Source of the DNA: Algibacillus agarilyticus
GTDB taxonomy: Bacteria; Pseudomonadota; Gammaproteobacteria; Enterobacterales; Alteromonadaceae
Direction of reading: 5' to 3'
NCBI RefSeq assembly: GCF_003286125.1
Contig: NZ_QMED01000006.1
Location: 124,001 to 188,000, forward strand
Length of the DNA stretch: 64,000 nt
Below are positions 54,301 through 62,670 of this stretch, piece by piece. The position numbers and the translations under genes were made by a program. The notes under the pieces were generated by a model that ran no database searches, had not been told where the DNA came from, and worked only from the letters and a program-made list of their open reading frames with translations. Each line of letters opens with the position of its first letter. The stretch's first letter is position 1.

Positions 54301-57300
54301 ATGCCATCTAATCAAAAAATTCTTCCTACGCGCAGAACCTATAACAAGTTTGTTGCTAACGAACTCATGGAAGACTTTGCTTTACGTTTTACTTCAAAGC
54401 GAGCTAGACAATGGTCATTAGGCTGGATAGCCAATACGGCACTCGGCATTGTGTCATTTTTAGTGCTCGAAGCGATTGGGGGGGCCATTACCTTAAATTA
54501 TGGTTTTACTAATTCGGCTTGGGCTATTTTAGCTATCGTATTTGTGATCTTTTTTAATGGCTTACCCATTAGTTATTACGCGGCTAAATATGGCGTTGAT
54601 ATTGATTTACTCAGTCGCGGAGCCGGTTTTGGCTACATAGGCTCTACTATCGCTAGTTTGATTTATGCCTCATTCACTTTTATCTTTTTTGCACTCGAAG
54701 CGGCCATTATGTCAATGGCACTTAAAATGTCATTGGGCATTCCGCTAGCGGTTGGTTACGTTATTAGCGCGCTCATTGTTTTACCTTTGGTTACGCATGG
54801 TATCTCGTACATCAGCCGTTTTCAGGTTTGGACACAACCCATTTGGTTAATTTTACAAGTCGCCCCACTTATTTATGTTTTTAGCCACCCCGAAACCGAT
54901 ATAAAAGGCTGGTTAAATTTTACGGGAGTGAGTGGTGAAAATAGCCAAGGGTTTGATTTATTATTATTCGGCACGGCTTCGGCTGTACTTTTATCACTCG
55001 TTGCCCAAATTGGTGAGCAAGTTGACTTTTTACGCTTTTTACCTGAAAAACCACAACAAAAACAATGGCATTGGTGGTTAGCGCTAACCGCGGCAGGCCC
55101 AGGTTGGATCATTTTTGGTGCGGCAAAATTATTTTTAGGTTCTTTTTTAGCCTATTTAGCCTTACAACATGGCTTAGCACCCGACGTCGCAGATGATCCT
55201 GCGCATATGTATCAAATTGCCTTTGGTTATTTAACCAGTAATCAAAGTTTAGCCCTTATATTAACCTGTAGTTTTGTGGTTATTTCTCAACTAAAAATTA
55301 ATGTCGCCAACGCATACGCCGGTTCTTTAGCCTGGTCTAATTTTTTCTCGCGCGTGACCCACAATCACCCCGGACGCGTCGTATGGATGGTTTTTAATGT
55401 CGGGATCGCATTATTGTTAATGGAACTCGGTATTTATCAAACCATAGAAAACATGCTGTCGGTTTATTCCGTTGTCGTATTGGCTTGGTTAAGCTCGGTT
55501 GTGGCTGATCTTATTATTAATAAACCGCTAGGTATTAGCCCTAAACATATTGAGTTTAAACGTTCGCATTTATACGATATTAATCCAGTGGGTGTGGGCT
55601 CTATGCTTATTGCTTCATTTTTTGGTTTTACTGGGCATTTTGGTTGGTATGGTGAAACGGTTGAAGCATTAGCGTCTTATATTGCGTTTGCATTACCTTT
55701 TATTACCGTGCCCATTATTGGCTATATAACCCAAGGTCAGTTCTACTTAGTTAAAAAAGAGTCACCCACTCTCGCTAAAATCACGCACTGCTATATTTGC
55801 GAAAATGCGTTTGATCATGAAGACATGACCTATTGCCCTGCTTATGCTAAAGCTATTTGCTCACTTTGTTGCAGCTTGGATGTACGTTGTGGCGACTTAT
55901 GCCGCCCCGAAGCAACACTACTGGCACAATCACATCACTTTTTTAATCGTTTTTTAACCACGTCATTGCTCAAAAAATTAACCACACCTTTAATGCAATT
56001 TATCACCGTAACATTAGGGCTTAGTTTAATTGGCGCAGCCATCTTATTTTTGATTTATCTGCAAATTCCGGTAGAAGATGCAAACCTAAAACACGTTTTT
56101 GCCAGCACGCTCATCAAAATATTTTTCTTGTTAATGATTATTATCGGCATTATTAGTTGGTTATTTATTTTGGCGCGCAGCAGTAACCGCTCAGCATTAA
56201 AAGAACTCCGGTCGCAAGCTCGCACATTGGCACACGAAATTAATGCCCACGAGCAAACCTCTATGGCATTACAAGATGCCAAAAATGTAGCCGAATCGGC
56301 CAATGATGCTAAAAGTCGTTATTTAGCGGGTTTGAGCCATGAGTTAAGAACCCCGCTTAATGTGATGCTCGGCTATGCTCAATTGCTCAGTCAAGATAGC
56401 TCGATCCCAGAAGACAAACGCAAAACGCTCAGTATTGTTAAACGCAACGGCGAACATTTAGCTGATTTGATAGAAAGCCTGCTCGAAATTTCAAAAATTG
56501 AAGCAGGTCGTATGCAATTACATCGTGACGAAGTGCGTATTAAAGTCATTATCGATCAATTGGTCGATATGTTTAAAATGCAAGCCAGTAAAAAAGGCTT
56601 AACCTTTATTTATGAATGCAGCCCTTTTTTGCCCGATTATGTCGCGACTGACAAACAGCGCTTTAGACAAATTTTGATGAACCTGCTCTCTAATGCCATA
56701 AAATACACCGAGCAAGGTCAAATTAAATTAAGTATTATTTACCGCAATGAAGTTGCACAATTTATCGTTGAAGATTCAGGCGTCGGCATTTCGCAAGACC
56801 AGCAAGATTTAGTGTTTAAACCTTTCGAGCAAATACGAACAACCCATACCCAATCGATTGGGGGGACTGGCTTAGGTTTAACTATTTCACGCTCTTTGGC
56901 TGAGCTAATGGGTGGAGAGATCACGTTAAAAAGTACGATTGGTCGTGGCAGTACATTTACTTTAAAATTAATGTTAGCCAAAATAAAACAGACATCAACA
57001 GAACCAGAACACGTAACTAGTAATGCAATTGGGTACGATAAAAATGCCCAGCATATATTAGTTATTGACGATGACGATGTACAACGCCAACTCATGTTAG
57101 ATATATTGCAGCCCAAAGGCTTTCGCATGCATTTAGCCGCAAACGCATTAAAGGGGTTTGAGTTTTTAGCGCAGCATCCGGTCGATTTAATTTTGCTCGA
57201 TGTGCGTATGCCTGAAATGAACGGCTGGCAAATGCTAGAACAACTAAGGAACAATAAAATATCAACGCCGGTTATTATGGTTTCGGCTAACGCCCGAGAA

Positions 57301-57678
57301 GAAGCAACTAGTCAGCAATCTCAATTACAGCACAGCGGCTACATTGCTAAACCGATTAATATTGATAATTTATTAGAAAAAATAGGGGCGACGCTCAATT
57401 TAGATTGGCAATATCAAGATACTCTAAGCGATAACAAGGCAATGATAGAACAAAAGCAAACACAAGTGTTAGGGCCAAGCAAAAGCCAATATCAGTCTTT
57501 AATTGCCCTTGCCGAAATTGGTTATTTATCGGGTTTTAATCAGCAATTAGACGAGATAAAATCGAATTGCAAAGTGCCTCCTGTTGTCGCATCCCAATTA
57601 GATGATTATGTGCAAAGCTGTAATTTTCCTAAAATTTGTCAGTATTTAAGTGAGTTAATAGATGAACAGCACAATTAA
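54301..57678 (+). CDS. Hybrid histidine kinase with NCS1-permease sensor domain
   Basis: 1125 residues. The first 490 form a complete NCS1 (nucleobase-cation symporter-1) type permease of about twelve helices (QWSLGWIANTALGI, PISYYAAKYGVDIDLLSRGAGFGYIG, KINVANAYAGSLAWSNFF). Next is a cysteine cluster of eight Cys (about 496-533: CYICENAF, YCPAYA, CSLCCS, CGDLC) resembling a zinc site, then two more membrane helices. The cytoplasmic part has HisKA (GLSHELRTPLNVMLG, His near 680), HATPase_c (NLLSNAIKYTEQ, GTGLGLTIS) and a receiver (LILLDVRMPEMNG, Asp near 966). It overlaps the response regulator gene by 17 bases and diverges from the porin-urt-ure operon. A urea or nitrogen signal is inferred. 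No clear ribosome site at the ATG. Confidence 0.88.
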   Translation: MPSNQKILPTRRTYNKFVANELMEDFALRFTSKRARQWSLGWIANTALGIVSFLVLEAIGGAITLNYGFTNSAWAILAIVFVIFFNGLPISYYAAKYGVDIDLLSRGAGFGYIGSTIASLIYASFTFIFFALEAAIMSMALKMSLGIPLAVGYVISALIVLPLVTHGISYISRFQVWTQPIWLILQVAPLIYVFSHPETDIKGWLNFTGVSGENSQGFDLLLFGTASAVLLSLVAQIGEQVDFLRFLPEKPQQKQWHWWLALTAAGPGWIIFGAAKLFLGSFLAYLALQHGLAPDVADDPAHMYQIAFGYLTSNQSLALILTCSFVVISQLKINVANAYAGSLAWSNFFSRVTHNHPGRVVWMVFNVGIALLLMELGIYQTIENMLSVYSVVVLAWLSSVVADLIINKPLGISPKHIEFKRSHLYDINPVGVGSMLIASFFGFTGHFGWYGETVEALASYIAFALPFITVPIIGYITQGQFYLVKKESPTLAKITHCYICENAFDHEDMTYCPAYAKAICSLCCSLDVRCGDLCRPEATLLAQSHHFFNRFLTTSLLKKLTTPLMQFITVTLGLSLIGAAILFLIYLQIPVEDANLKHVFASTLIKIFFLLMIIIGIISWLFILARSSNRSALKELRSQARTLAHEINAHEQTSMALQDAKNVAESANDAKSRYLAGLSHELRTPLNVMLGYAQLLSQDSSIPEDKRKTLSIVKRNGEHLADLIESLLEISKIEAGRMQLHRDEVRIKVIIDQLVDMFKMQASKKGLTFIYECSPFLPDYVATDKQRFRQILMNLLSNAIKYTEQGQIKLSIIYRNEVAQFIVEDSGVGISQDQQDLVFKPFEQIRTTHTQSIGGTGLGLTISRSLAELMGGEITLKSTIGRGSTFTLKLMLAKIKQTSTEPEHVTSNAIGYDKNAQHILVIDDDDVQRQLMLDILQPKGFRMHLAANALKGFEFLAQHPVDLILLDVRMPEMNGWQMLEQLRNNKISTPVIMVSANAREEATSQQSQLQHSGYIAKPINIDNLLEKIGATLNLDWQYQDTLSDNKAMIEQKQTQVLGPSKSQYQSLIALAEIGYLSGFNQQLDEIKSNCKVPPVVASQLDDYVQSCNFPKICQYLSELIDEQHN

Positions 57679-58549
57679 CAATGTAGTACTCGTTGTCGAT
57701 GATTCACCCGAATCACTCGGCATGTTAAATGTCGCCTTAAATACGGCTGGGTATACAGCTCTTGTCGCACTTAATGGTTTACAAGCACTTTCGATAGCCG
57801 AAAAAGTAACACCGGATGTGATATTGCTCGATGCCATCATGCCCGAACTAGATGGCTTTGAAACCTGCAAACGTTTAAAGGTATTGTTACCTAACACGCC
57901 CATTATTTTTATGACAGGTTTAACCGACGTAGAAGATGTTGTAAAAGGGTTTGCCGCTGGTGGTATCGATTACGTCACCAAACCTATTAGCCCAGATGAA
58001 GTGCTCGCCCGTATTAAAAGTCATATTCAAACGGCTAAATTAGCGCTAAGTGCGCAACAAGCTTTGGATCATGCCGGTAAAAACGTTTTTTGTGTTAGCT
58101 CGCAAGGTATGCTGGCGTGGGCGACACCACAAGTGCATCAAATAATTGATGATATTTCGCAACAAGACACGACGCCTTGGGCGACGTTAGCACAGGCAAT
58201 TTCACAGTGGTTAATCATTGATCACTCGCAACCTTTGCGCCTTAACGTATTTTCACAACCGATAGAAATCGTTTACGATCGCCAACAAGACAATTTGCAC
58301 CAATTACATATACACGAAAGCAAAATAGACAAGAGCCCAGCAGATTTAAAAAAAGCCTTGCCGATCACCAAACGCGAATCTGAAGTTTTATATTGGGTAT
58401 CGCACGGTAAAACGAATTGGGAGATTTCACAGATCTTAGAAATGAGCCCACGCACCGTTAATAAACATTTAGAGCAACTGTTTAAAAAGATTGGCGTGGA
58501 TAATCGAACAGCCGCCGCCGCTATTTCGATTAGAATCTTAGAATCTTAA
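57662..58549 (+). CDS. Response regulator with receiver and LuxR-type DNA-binding domain
   Basis: 295 residues. The receiver domain (1-120) has the acidic pair DD in LVVDDSPES, phospho-Asp near 56 (VILLDAIMPELDGF), Thr in IFMTGLTD and Lys in YVTKPISP. A linker of about 100 residues of unknown fold leads to a C-terminal LuxR/NarL helix-turn-helix (ITKRESEVLYWVSHGKTNWE, then SPRTVNKHLEQLFKKIGV). It overlaps the kinase gene by 17 bases, so it is the direct partner. The expected target is the divergent urea operon. Confidence 0.92.
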   Translation: MNSTINNVVLVVDDSPESLGMLNVALNTAGYTALVALNGLQALSIAEKVTPDVILLDAIMPELDGFETCKRLKVLLPNTPIIFMTGLTDVEDVVKGFAAGGIDYVTKPISPDEVLARIKSHIQTAKLALSAQQALDHAGKNVFCVSSQGMLAWATPQVHQIIDDISQQDTTPWATLAQAISQWLIIDHSQPLRLNVFSQPIEIVYDRQQDNLHQLHIHESKIDKSPADLKKALPITKRESEVLYWVSHGKTNWEISQILEMSPRTVNKHLEQLFKKIGVDNRTAAAAISIRILES

Positions 58550-58602
58550 CAAACGACACTAAGCAAAAATACGCGAATATAATAAACAAAGAGAGCTTAA
58601 TG

Positions 58603-58630
58603 AAAACCGTTCAACAAACTGAACGGTTTT
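58603..58630. terminator. Bidirectional terminator after the two-component operon
   Basis: An 11-bp stem (AAAACCGTTCA / TGAACGGTTTT) with a 6-base loop, between convergent genes. A- and T-rich edges on both sides. Confidence 0.88.
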
Positions 58631-58654
58631 ATCATCAATGCCTTAATGATTCAT

Positions 58655-60916
58655 TTATACATTCAAATAATCTTTTAACGGTAAATCACGATATCGCTGA
58701 CCCGTTGCAGCAAAAATAGCATTTGTGATACTCGGGGCAACAGGCGGTACGCCTGGTTCGCCTACACCGCCAGGGTAATGGTTACTTTTAATAATATTCA
58801 CGTTCATCGTTGGGCATTGATTCATTCTAAGCAATGGATAATCATGAAAGTTAGATTGCACCACCGCCCCCTTTTGAATATCAATACGCCCCGATAAGGT
58901 AAGTGAAAGGCCAAATATCATCGCGCCTTCCATTTGAGATTGCACCCGATCAGGGTTAACAGCCACGCCACAATCAACAACACATTGCATATCGAGCACG
59001 TTTAAACGGCCGTTTTTAACTTCTACTTTCGTGGCTACGCCAACATAACTAACAAAACTGCGATGAATGGCTAAGCCCCACCCTTGCCCTGCAGGTAATT
59101 CAGCATTGAAATCAACTAACGTGGTTAGTTTATCTAACACACCTTTAAAACGTGCGGTGAGGATTGGATGTTTTTTAAATTTCTCGCTGTAGTTGCCGTA
59201 CTTTTTAAAATTAAAATCGTTAAACGGATTAACTTGACGGTTTTTACCATAGGCTAAACGCAAAAAGTCAGGCGTTTTCATCTTTTGACTATGGGCTAAC
59301 TCATCAATAAAGCTATGCAATGCAAAAGCATGTGGAATATTTAACACCGAGCGCATCCAACCAATACGTACCGGCGTTTCAGCCCCTGTTGCTTCACTTT
59401 GCAAGGTTTCAATATCAAACGGTAAATCGTTAAAGCCCATAGACAATTCAAAGTTTTGTGGCGCAAAGGCTTTAGCATTAAACGTAGAACCAATGGTTGG
59501 AATAACCGTGCGCTGTAACCAAGCCACTATTTTTTGTTTGTCATCTAAACCGGCTTTCATATATTGTGCGGTTCCCGCATGAAAATAGCCCGATTGAATA
59601 TCATCTTCACGGGTCCATACCACTTTTACCGGTCGGCCTGATTGCTTAGATAAAAATGCCGCTTCTAATGCAAAATCGGCTTTCGCTTTTCGGCCAAATC
59701 CGCCGCCTAACAACGTTACATTTACTTTTACTTTATCTTCAGTTGTGCTTAATAATTTGGATACGTGCTTCATCACCGCTTGTGGGTTTTGTGTAGCAGC
59801 CCAAATTTCACATTGATCACCTTGCACCCATGCTGTAGACGCGGGGGGTTCCATCGGTGCATGCACCTCAAATGGCACACTATATTGTGCTTCAATAACC
59901 TGTTTAGCTTTTTTAAAACCTTCGGTTACATCACCTTTGTGAGCGACACGCTTGGCTGGTTGAGTCACCCTTTTAGCCATGGCTTGCATTGCTTGATTAG
60001 AGGCATAACCGGCGTTTTCGCCTAAATCCCAATCAATATTAAGTGCTTCTCGCCCTTTTATTGCGGCCCAAGTATTCGTAGCGAGTACCGCCACGCCACT
60101 CACGGGGTTAAATAATACGGGCTTGGTAGTAGCCGACATTTGAATAACATCAACCACGCCCGGTATTTTTCGGGCTGCGCTGTCATCAAATGATTTGACT
60201 TGCCCATGCAAAACAGGGCAACGCGCAATCACGGCAACCACTAAATCAGGAAATTCAACATCAATACCATAAGTTGTGTTACCCACGCTTATATCGTGCA
60301 AATCAACAATAGGTACCGGTTTATTAATAAAGTTAAAATCTTTCGGTTTTTTAAACGTTAAAGTTTTAACATCCGGAACGGCTTGCTTGGTCGCCAATTC
60401 TGCTAAGTCGCCATACGCCAGTTCAGCGCCGGTTTGCTTGTTGCGTACCCTACTGTTTTTTGCACTGACATCAGCTAAGCTCACTTGCCAATAATCAGCC
60501 GCGGCTTGCTCTAACATGGTACGGGCTAACGCGCCTACTTGACGCATTTTGGTATAAAAACCCCGAATACTGCTTGATGCATCTGTGTTTTGACTGCCAT
60601 AAGCTTTATCACCCAAACCTTGGATCACATTAACGTTTTGCCAATTAGCTTCAAGCTCATCCGCAATTATTTGTGCAATACCGGTTTTACTGCCTTGCCC
60701 CATTTCAGAACGATGATTGATAATATCAACCGTGTTATCAGGCCGTATCGACACAAATAAGTTTAAAGTTTGAGGATCGTTATTTTTGCCAAATTTAGCC
60801 ACGTCACTTGAGCTAGGGCTTGAACTAAGGGTTGAGTTACACCCAAGTAATAAGCCACTGCTTGCGACTCCGGTAAGCGTTAAAAATTCACGACGATTGA
60901 GTTTTAATAAGTTCAT
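58655..60916 (-). CDS. Molybdopterin-dependent hydroxylase large subunit, IorB type
   Basis: A 753-residue xanthine-oxidase-family large subunit of the isoquinoline 1-oxidoreductase beta type. Tat signal [20 protein letters not shown] (twin Arg and a possible lipobox) sends the folded cofactor protein to the periplasm. Visible molybdopterin segments: [18 protein letters not shown] near the N-terminus, [26 protein letters not shown] and the final [19 protein letters not shown] with the catalytic Glu. The order of subdomains, with the EMGQG segment first, is the IorB-type arrangement. The ATG overlaps the small-subunit stop (ATGA). Substrate, an aldehyde or N-heterocycle, unknown. Confidence 0.92.
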   Translation of the reverse strand: MNLLKLNRREFLTLTGVASSGLLLGCNSTLSSSPSSSDVAKFGKNNDPQTLNLFVSIRPDNTVDIINHRSEMGQGSKTGIAQIIADELEANWQNVNVIQGLGDKAYGSQNTDASSSIRGFYTKMRQVGALARTMLEQAAADYWQVSLADVSAKNSRVRNKQTGAELAYGDLAELATKQAVPDVKTLTFKKPKDFNFINKPVPIVDLHDISVGNTTYGIDVEFPDLVVAVIARCPVLHGQVKSFDDSAARKIPGVVDVIQMSATTKPVLFNPVSGVAVLATNTWAAIKGREALNIDWDLGENAGYASNQAMQAMAKRVTQPAKRVAHKGDVTEGFKKAKQVIEAQYSVPFEVHAPMEPPASTAWVQGDQCEIWAATQNPQAVMKHVSKLLSTTEDKVKVNVTLLGGGFGRKAKADFALEAAFLSKQSGRPVKVVWTREDDIQSGYFHAGTAQYMKAGLDDKQKIVAWLQRTVIPTIGSTFNAKAFAPQNFELSMGFNDLPFDIETLQSEATGAETPVRIGWMRSVLNIPHAFALHSFIDELAHSQKMKTPDFLRLAYGKNRQVNPFNDFNFKKYGNYSEKFKKHPILTARFKGVLDKLTTLVDFNAELPAGQGWGLAIHRSFVSYVGVATKVEVKNGRLNVLDMQCVVDCGVAVNPDRVQSQMEGAMIFGLSLTLSGRIDIQKGAVVQSNFHDYPLLRMNQCPTMNVNIIKSNHYPGGVGEPGVPPVAPSITNAIFAATGQRYRDLPLKDYLNV

Positions 60917-61425
60917 GATTGCACTCCTTCATCAGCTGACAATTGATTAACGCTTATTTTTTCATTGTTTTTGGCTAGGATAGAAGCAGCTTGCTTGATT
61001 GCTTTTTTAATACGAGGGTATGTACCACAACGGCATAAATTACCTGACATGGCATTGTCTATATCGCGATCAGATGGCGCAGCCTTGTTTTCAAGTAAGT
61101 TAATCGCGCTCATTATTTGCCCTGATTGGCAGTAGCCGCATTGCGGTACGTTATTTTCGCGCCAAGCAATTTGAATAGCATGTTCGCCTTGTTCATCAAC
61201 CCCTTCAATCGTGGTTATTTCAGCGCCTTTAGCCACCATTACAGGTGTAATGCAAGATCGTATTGGTTGGCCATTTAAATGCACCGTACACGCCCCACAC
61301 TGCCCAACACCACAACCAAACTTAGTGCCTTTTTTATTCAATAAATCACGTAACACCCACAAGATAGGCATGTCGTCTGGCGCATCTACTTGATAGGTTT
61401 GGTTATTAATTTTTAGATCAATCAT
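60913..61425 (-). CDS. (2Fe-2S) small subunit of molybdenum hydroxylase, IorA type
   Basis: A 170-residue two-cluster iron-sulfur protein. The plant-ferredoxin-type cluster is held by [15 protein letters not shown] and a later Cys in IRSCITPV; the second cluster by [10 protein letters not shown] and GNLCRCGTY. It passes electrons from the molybdenum subunit. It has no signal peptide and would ride out of the cell with the Tat-signal partner. GAGA precedes the ATG. No FAD subunit or cytochrome follows, so the electron acceptor must be encoded elsewhere. Confidence 0.92.
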   Translation of the reverse strand: MIDLKINNQTYQVDAPDDMPILWVLRDLLNKKGTKFGCGVGQCGACTVHLNGQPIRSCITPVMVAKGAEITTIEGVDEQGEHAIQIAWRENNVPQCGYCQSGQIMSAINLLENKAAPSDRDIDNAMSGNLCRCGTYPRIKKAIKQAASILAKNNEKISVNQLSADEGVQS

Positions 61426-61763
61426 GATATAAATCTCACGTTAGAGTAATAGGCTGTGGTGTAAAATGATTTGTCGCTGTGAATATAAAGCTAACAAATA
61501 ATAAACCTATGCTACCGCAATAAACATCACTTTTAAATAAAGATCATATGTTTTGTTAATATTTTGTTTAAGCCTATAAAATCGAGAAGTGTAAATTTAG
61601 CTTAATAAGGTCGTGGGACGACCTTGGGTATACAACCTGAACAACACCGAAAGCCGGAAGCGGATGGGTGAAAAGAGGGTAAAACAATAAGGAATACAAA
61701 AGCGCAGTGCGTTGTGAGTTGTGCGCCTTTGTTTCGTTATTTATGATGTGTTTTTAATATTGA
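61426..61763. other. Intergenic region with one hairpin
   Basis: It holds the promoter of the iorAB pair and the end of the next minus-strand gene. The only clear structure is an 8-bp hairpin, AAGGTCGT-GGG-ACGACCTT (61607-61625), running into CTTGGGTATA, the tip of the family-2 MITE end. Probably a repeat remnant or weak terminator. No gene seen. Confidence 0.5.
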
Positions 61764-62348
61764 TTATTCCCAAGCAAAGACCCCTTGTTTGGTCTCGCAC
61801 TTTTCAAGTAATTCACTGGCGTTTTCTATGTAAATTTGTTGGGCATCTGAAACAGGATACGTTAAATATTCTGAGCACTGTGCGCTTTGGCCTGTTCCTA
61901 ACACCACTTTAACACCGGCTTTTAATGTGCAAGTTGACATGACATCTAAAGGTGACCATTGATAGCAAATTTCGTAATCTTGACGATAATCAGCCACTAA
62001 ACCCGTCGGTTTGCTATGTGCCCACCAACGGCCAAGTTGGCTATTAGGGTTAGTGCTGTTCCATGCTCTAAACAGGGTTATCGCTTGAGTTGTTTCATAT
62101 ACCTGACCTTGGCATAACTTACCCGCATTAGGCTCACCGATTGAATTATTCAGTAAAGTGGTATCTTGAGCTTTGACCATTGAATTTTTTAAATGAGCGG
62201 GTAAACCCACACTGCCAATACAAGCTTGAGTGACCTGAGTTTCGGGCTCATTTTCAGTAATCAAGCCATGAGTCGAAATAGTTGATTCATTAGTTAACAC
62301 ACAAGCCGTTAACGTTGTACTGATCAAACCAAGCATTAATAAGCGCAT
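61764..62348 (-). CDS. Hypothetical lipoprotein
   Basis: 194 residues with a lipobox (LISTTLTAC). The mature part has six further Cys (ACIGS, LCQG, ICYQ, TCTLK, QCSEY, KCETK), probably disulfide-bonded in the periplasm, and a Trp-rich stretch (LGRWWAHSKPTG). No family recognised. AAGGA lies before the ATG. Divergent from the zinc-type TonB receptor with about 320 bases between them; a shared metal regulation is possible but not shown. Confidence 0.75.
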   Translation of the reverse strand: MRLLMLGLISTTLTACVLTNESTISTHGLITENEPETQVTQACIGSVGLPAHLKNSMVKAQDTTLLNNSIGEPNAGKLCQGQVYETTQAITLFRAWNSTNPNSQLGRWWAHSKPTGLVADYRQDYEICYQWSPLDVMSTCTLKAGVKVVLGTGQSAQCSEYLTYPVSDAQQIYIENASELLEKCETKQGVFAWE

Positions 62349-62576
62349 TGATAAATCCTTTATTTTATTTATTAGTAGGGGTATTTAATGAGATTAATTG
62401 ACCCATGCTTTAAGAGCTAAGGGTTAAGGGTTAAGCGATATAGCACAACACCGATTTATGGACTGATAGTTTAAGGCAGAGCGCGCATTTTGTTAATCAT
62501 AATTTCATTTTATTTCAGTGGTTAATTTAGGTTAAACAAAATAATTTAACAGGCGACTACACAAGCGTAAAAATGA

Positions 62577-62591
62577 TGTTATATTATTACA
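62577..62591. promoter_or_regulatory. Zur-box-like palindrome 1
   Basis: TGTTATATTATTACA matches the gammaproteobacterial Zur core (TGTTATAWTATAACA) at 14 of 15 positions. It lies between the lipoprotein and receptor genes. Confidence 0.65.
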
Positions 62592-62622
62592 TTTAATTAT
62601 GCTTGAAGGGTTGACATTGAAC

Positions 62623-62637
62623 TGTTACATTATAACA
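62623..62637. promoter_or_regulatory. Zur-box-like palindrome 2, over the promoter
   Basis: TGTTACATTATAACA matches the Zur core at 13 of 15 positions. A TTGACA at 62611 with TAACAT at 62633 (16-base spacing) would place the box between and over -35 and -10, ideal for repression when zinc is plentiful. Confidence 0.7.
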
Positions 62638-62670
62638 TAACACGCAATTGAAATTTTATTGTGTACTGTT

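Noticed and set aside
54114-54311. A 65-codon plus-strand open frame just before the NCS1-kinase gene
   Set aside because: It overlaps the kinase start, has no ribosome site or recognisable domain, and lies in the promoter region.
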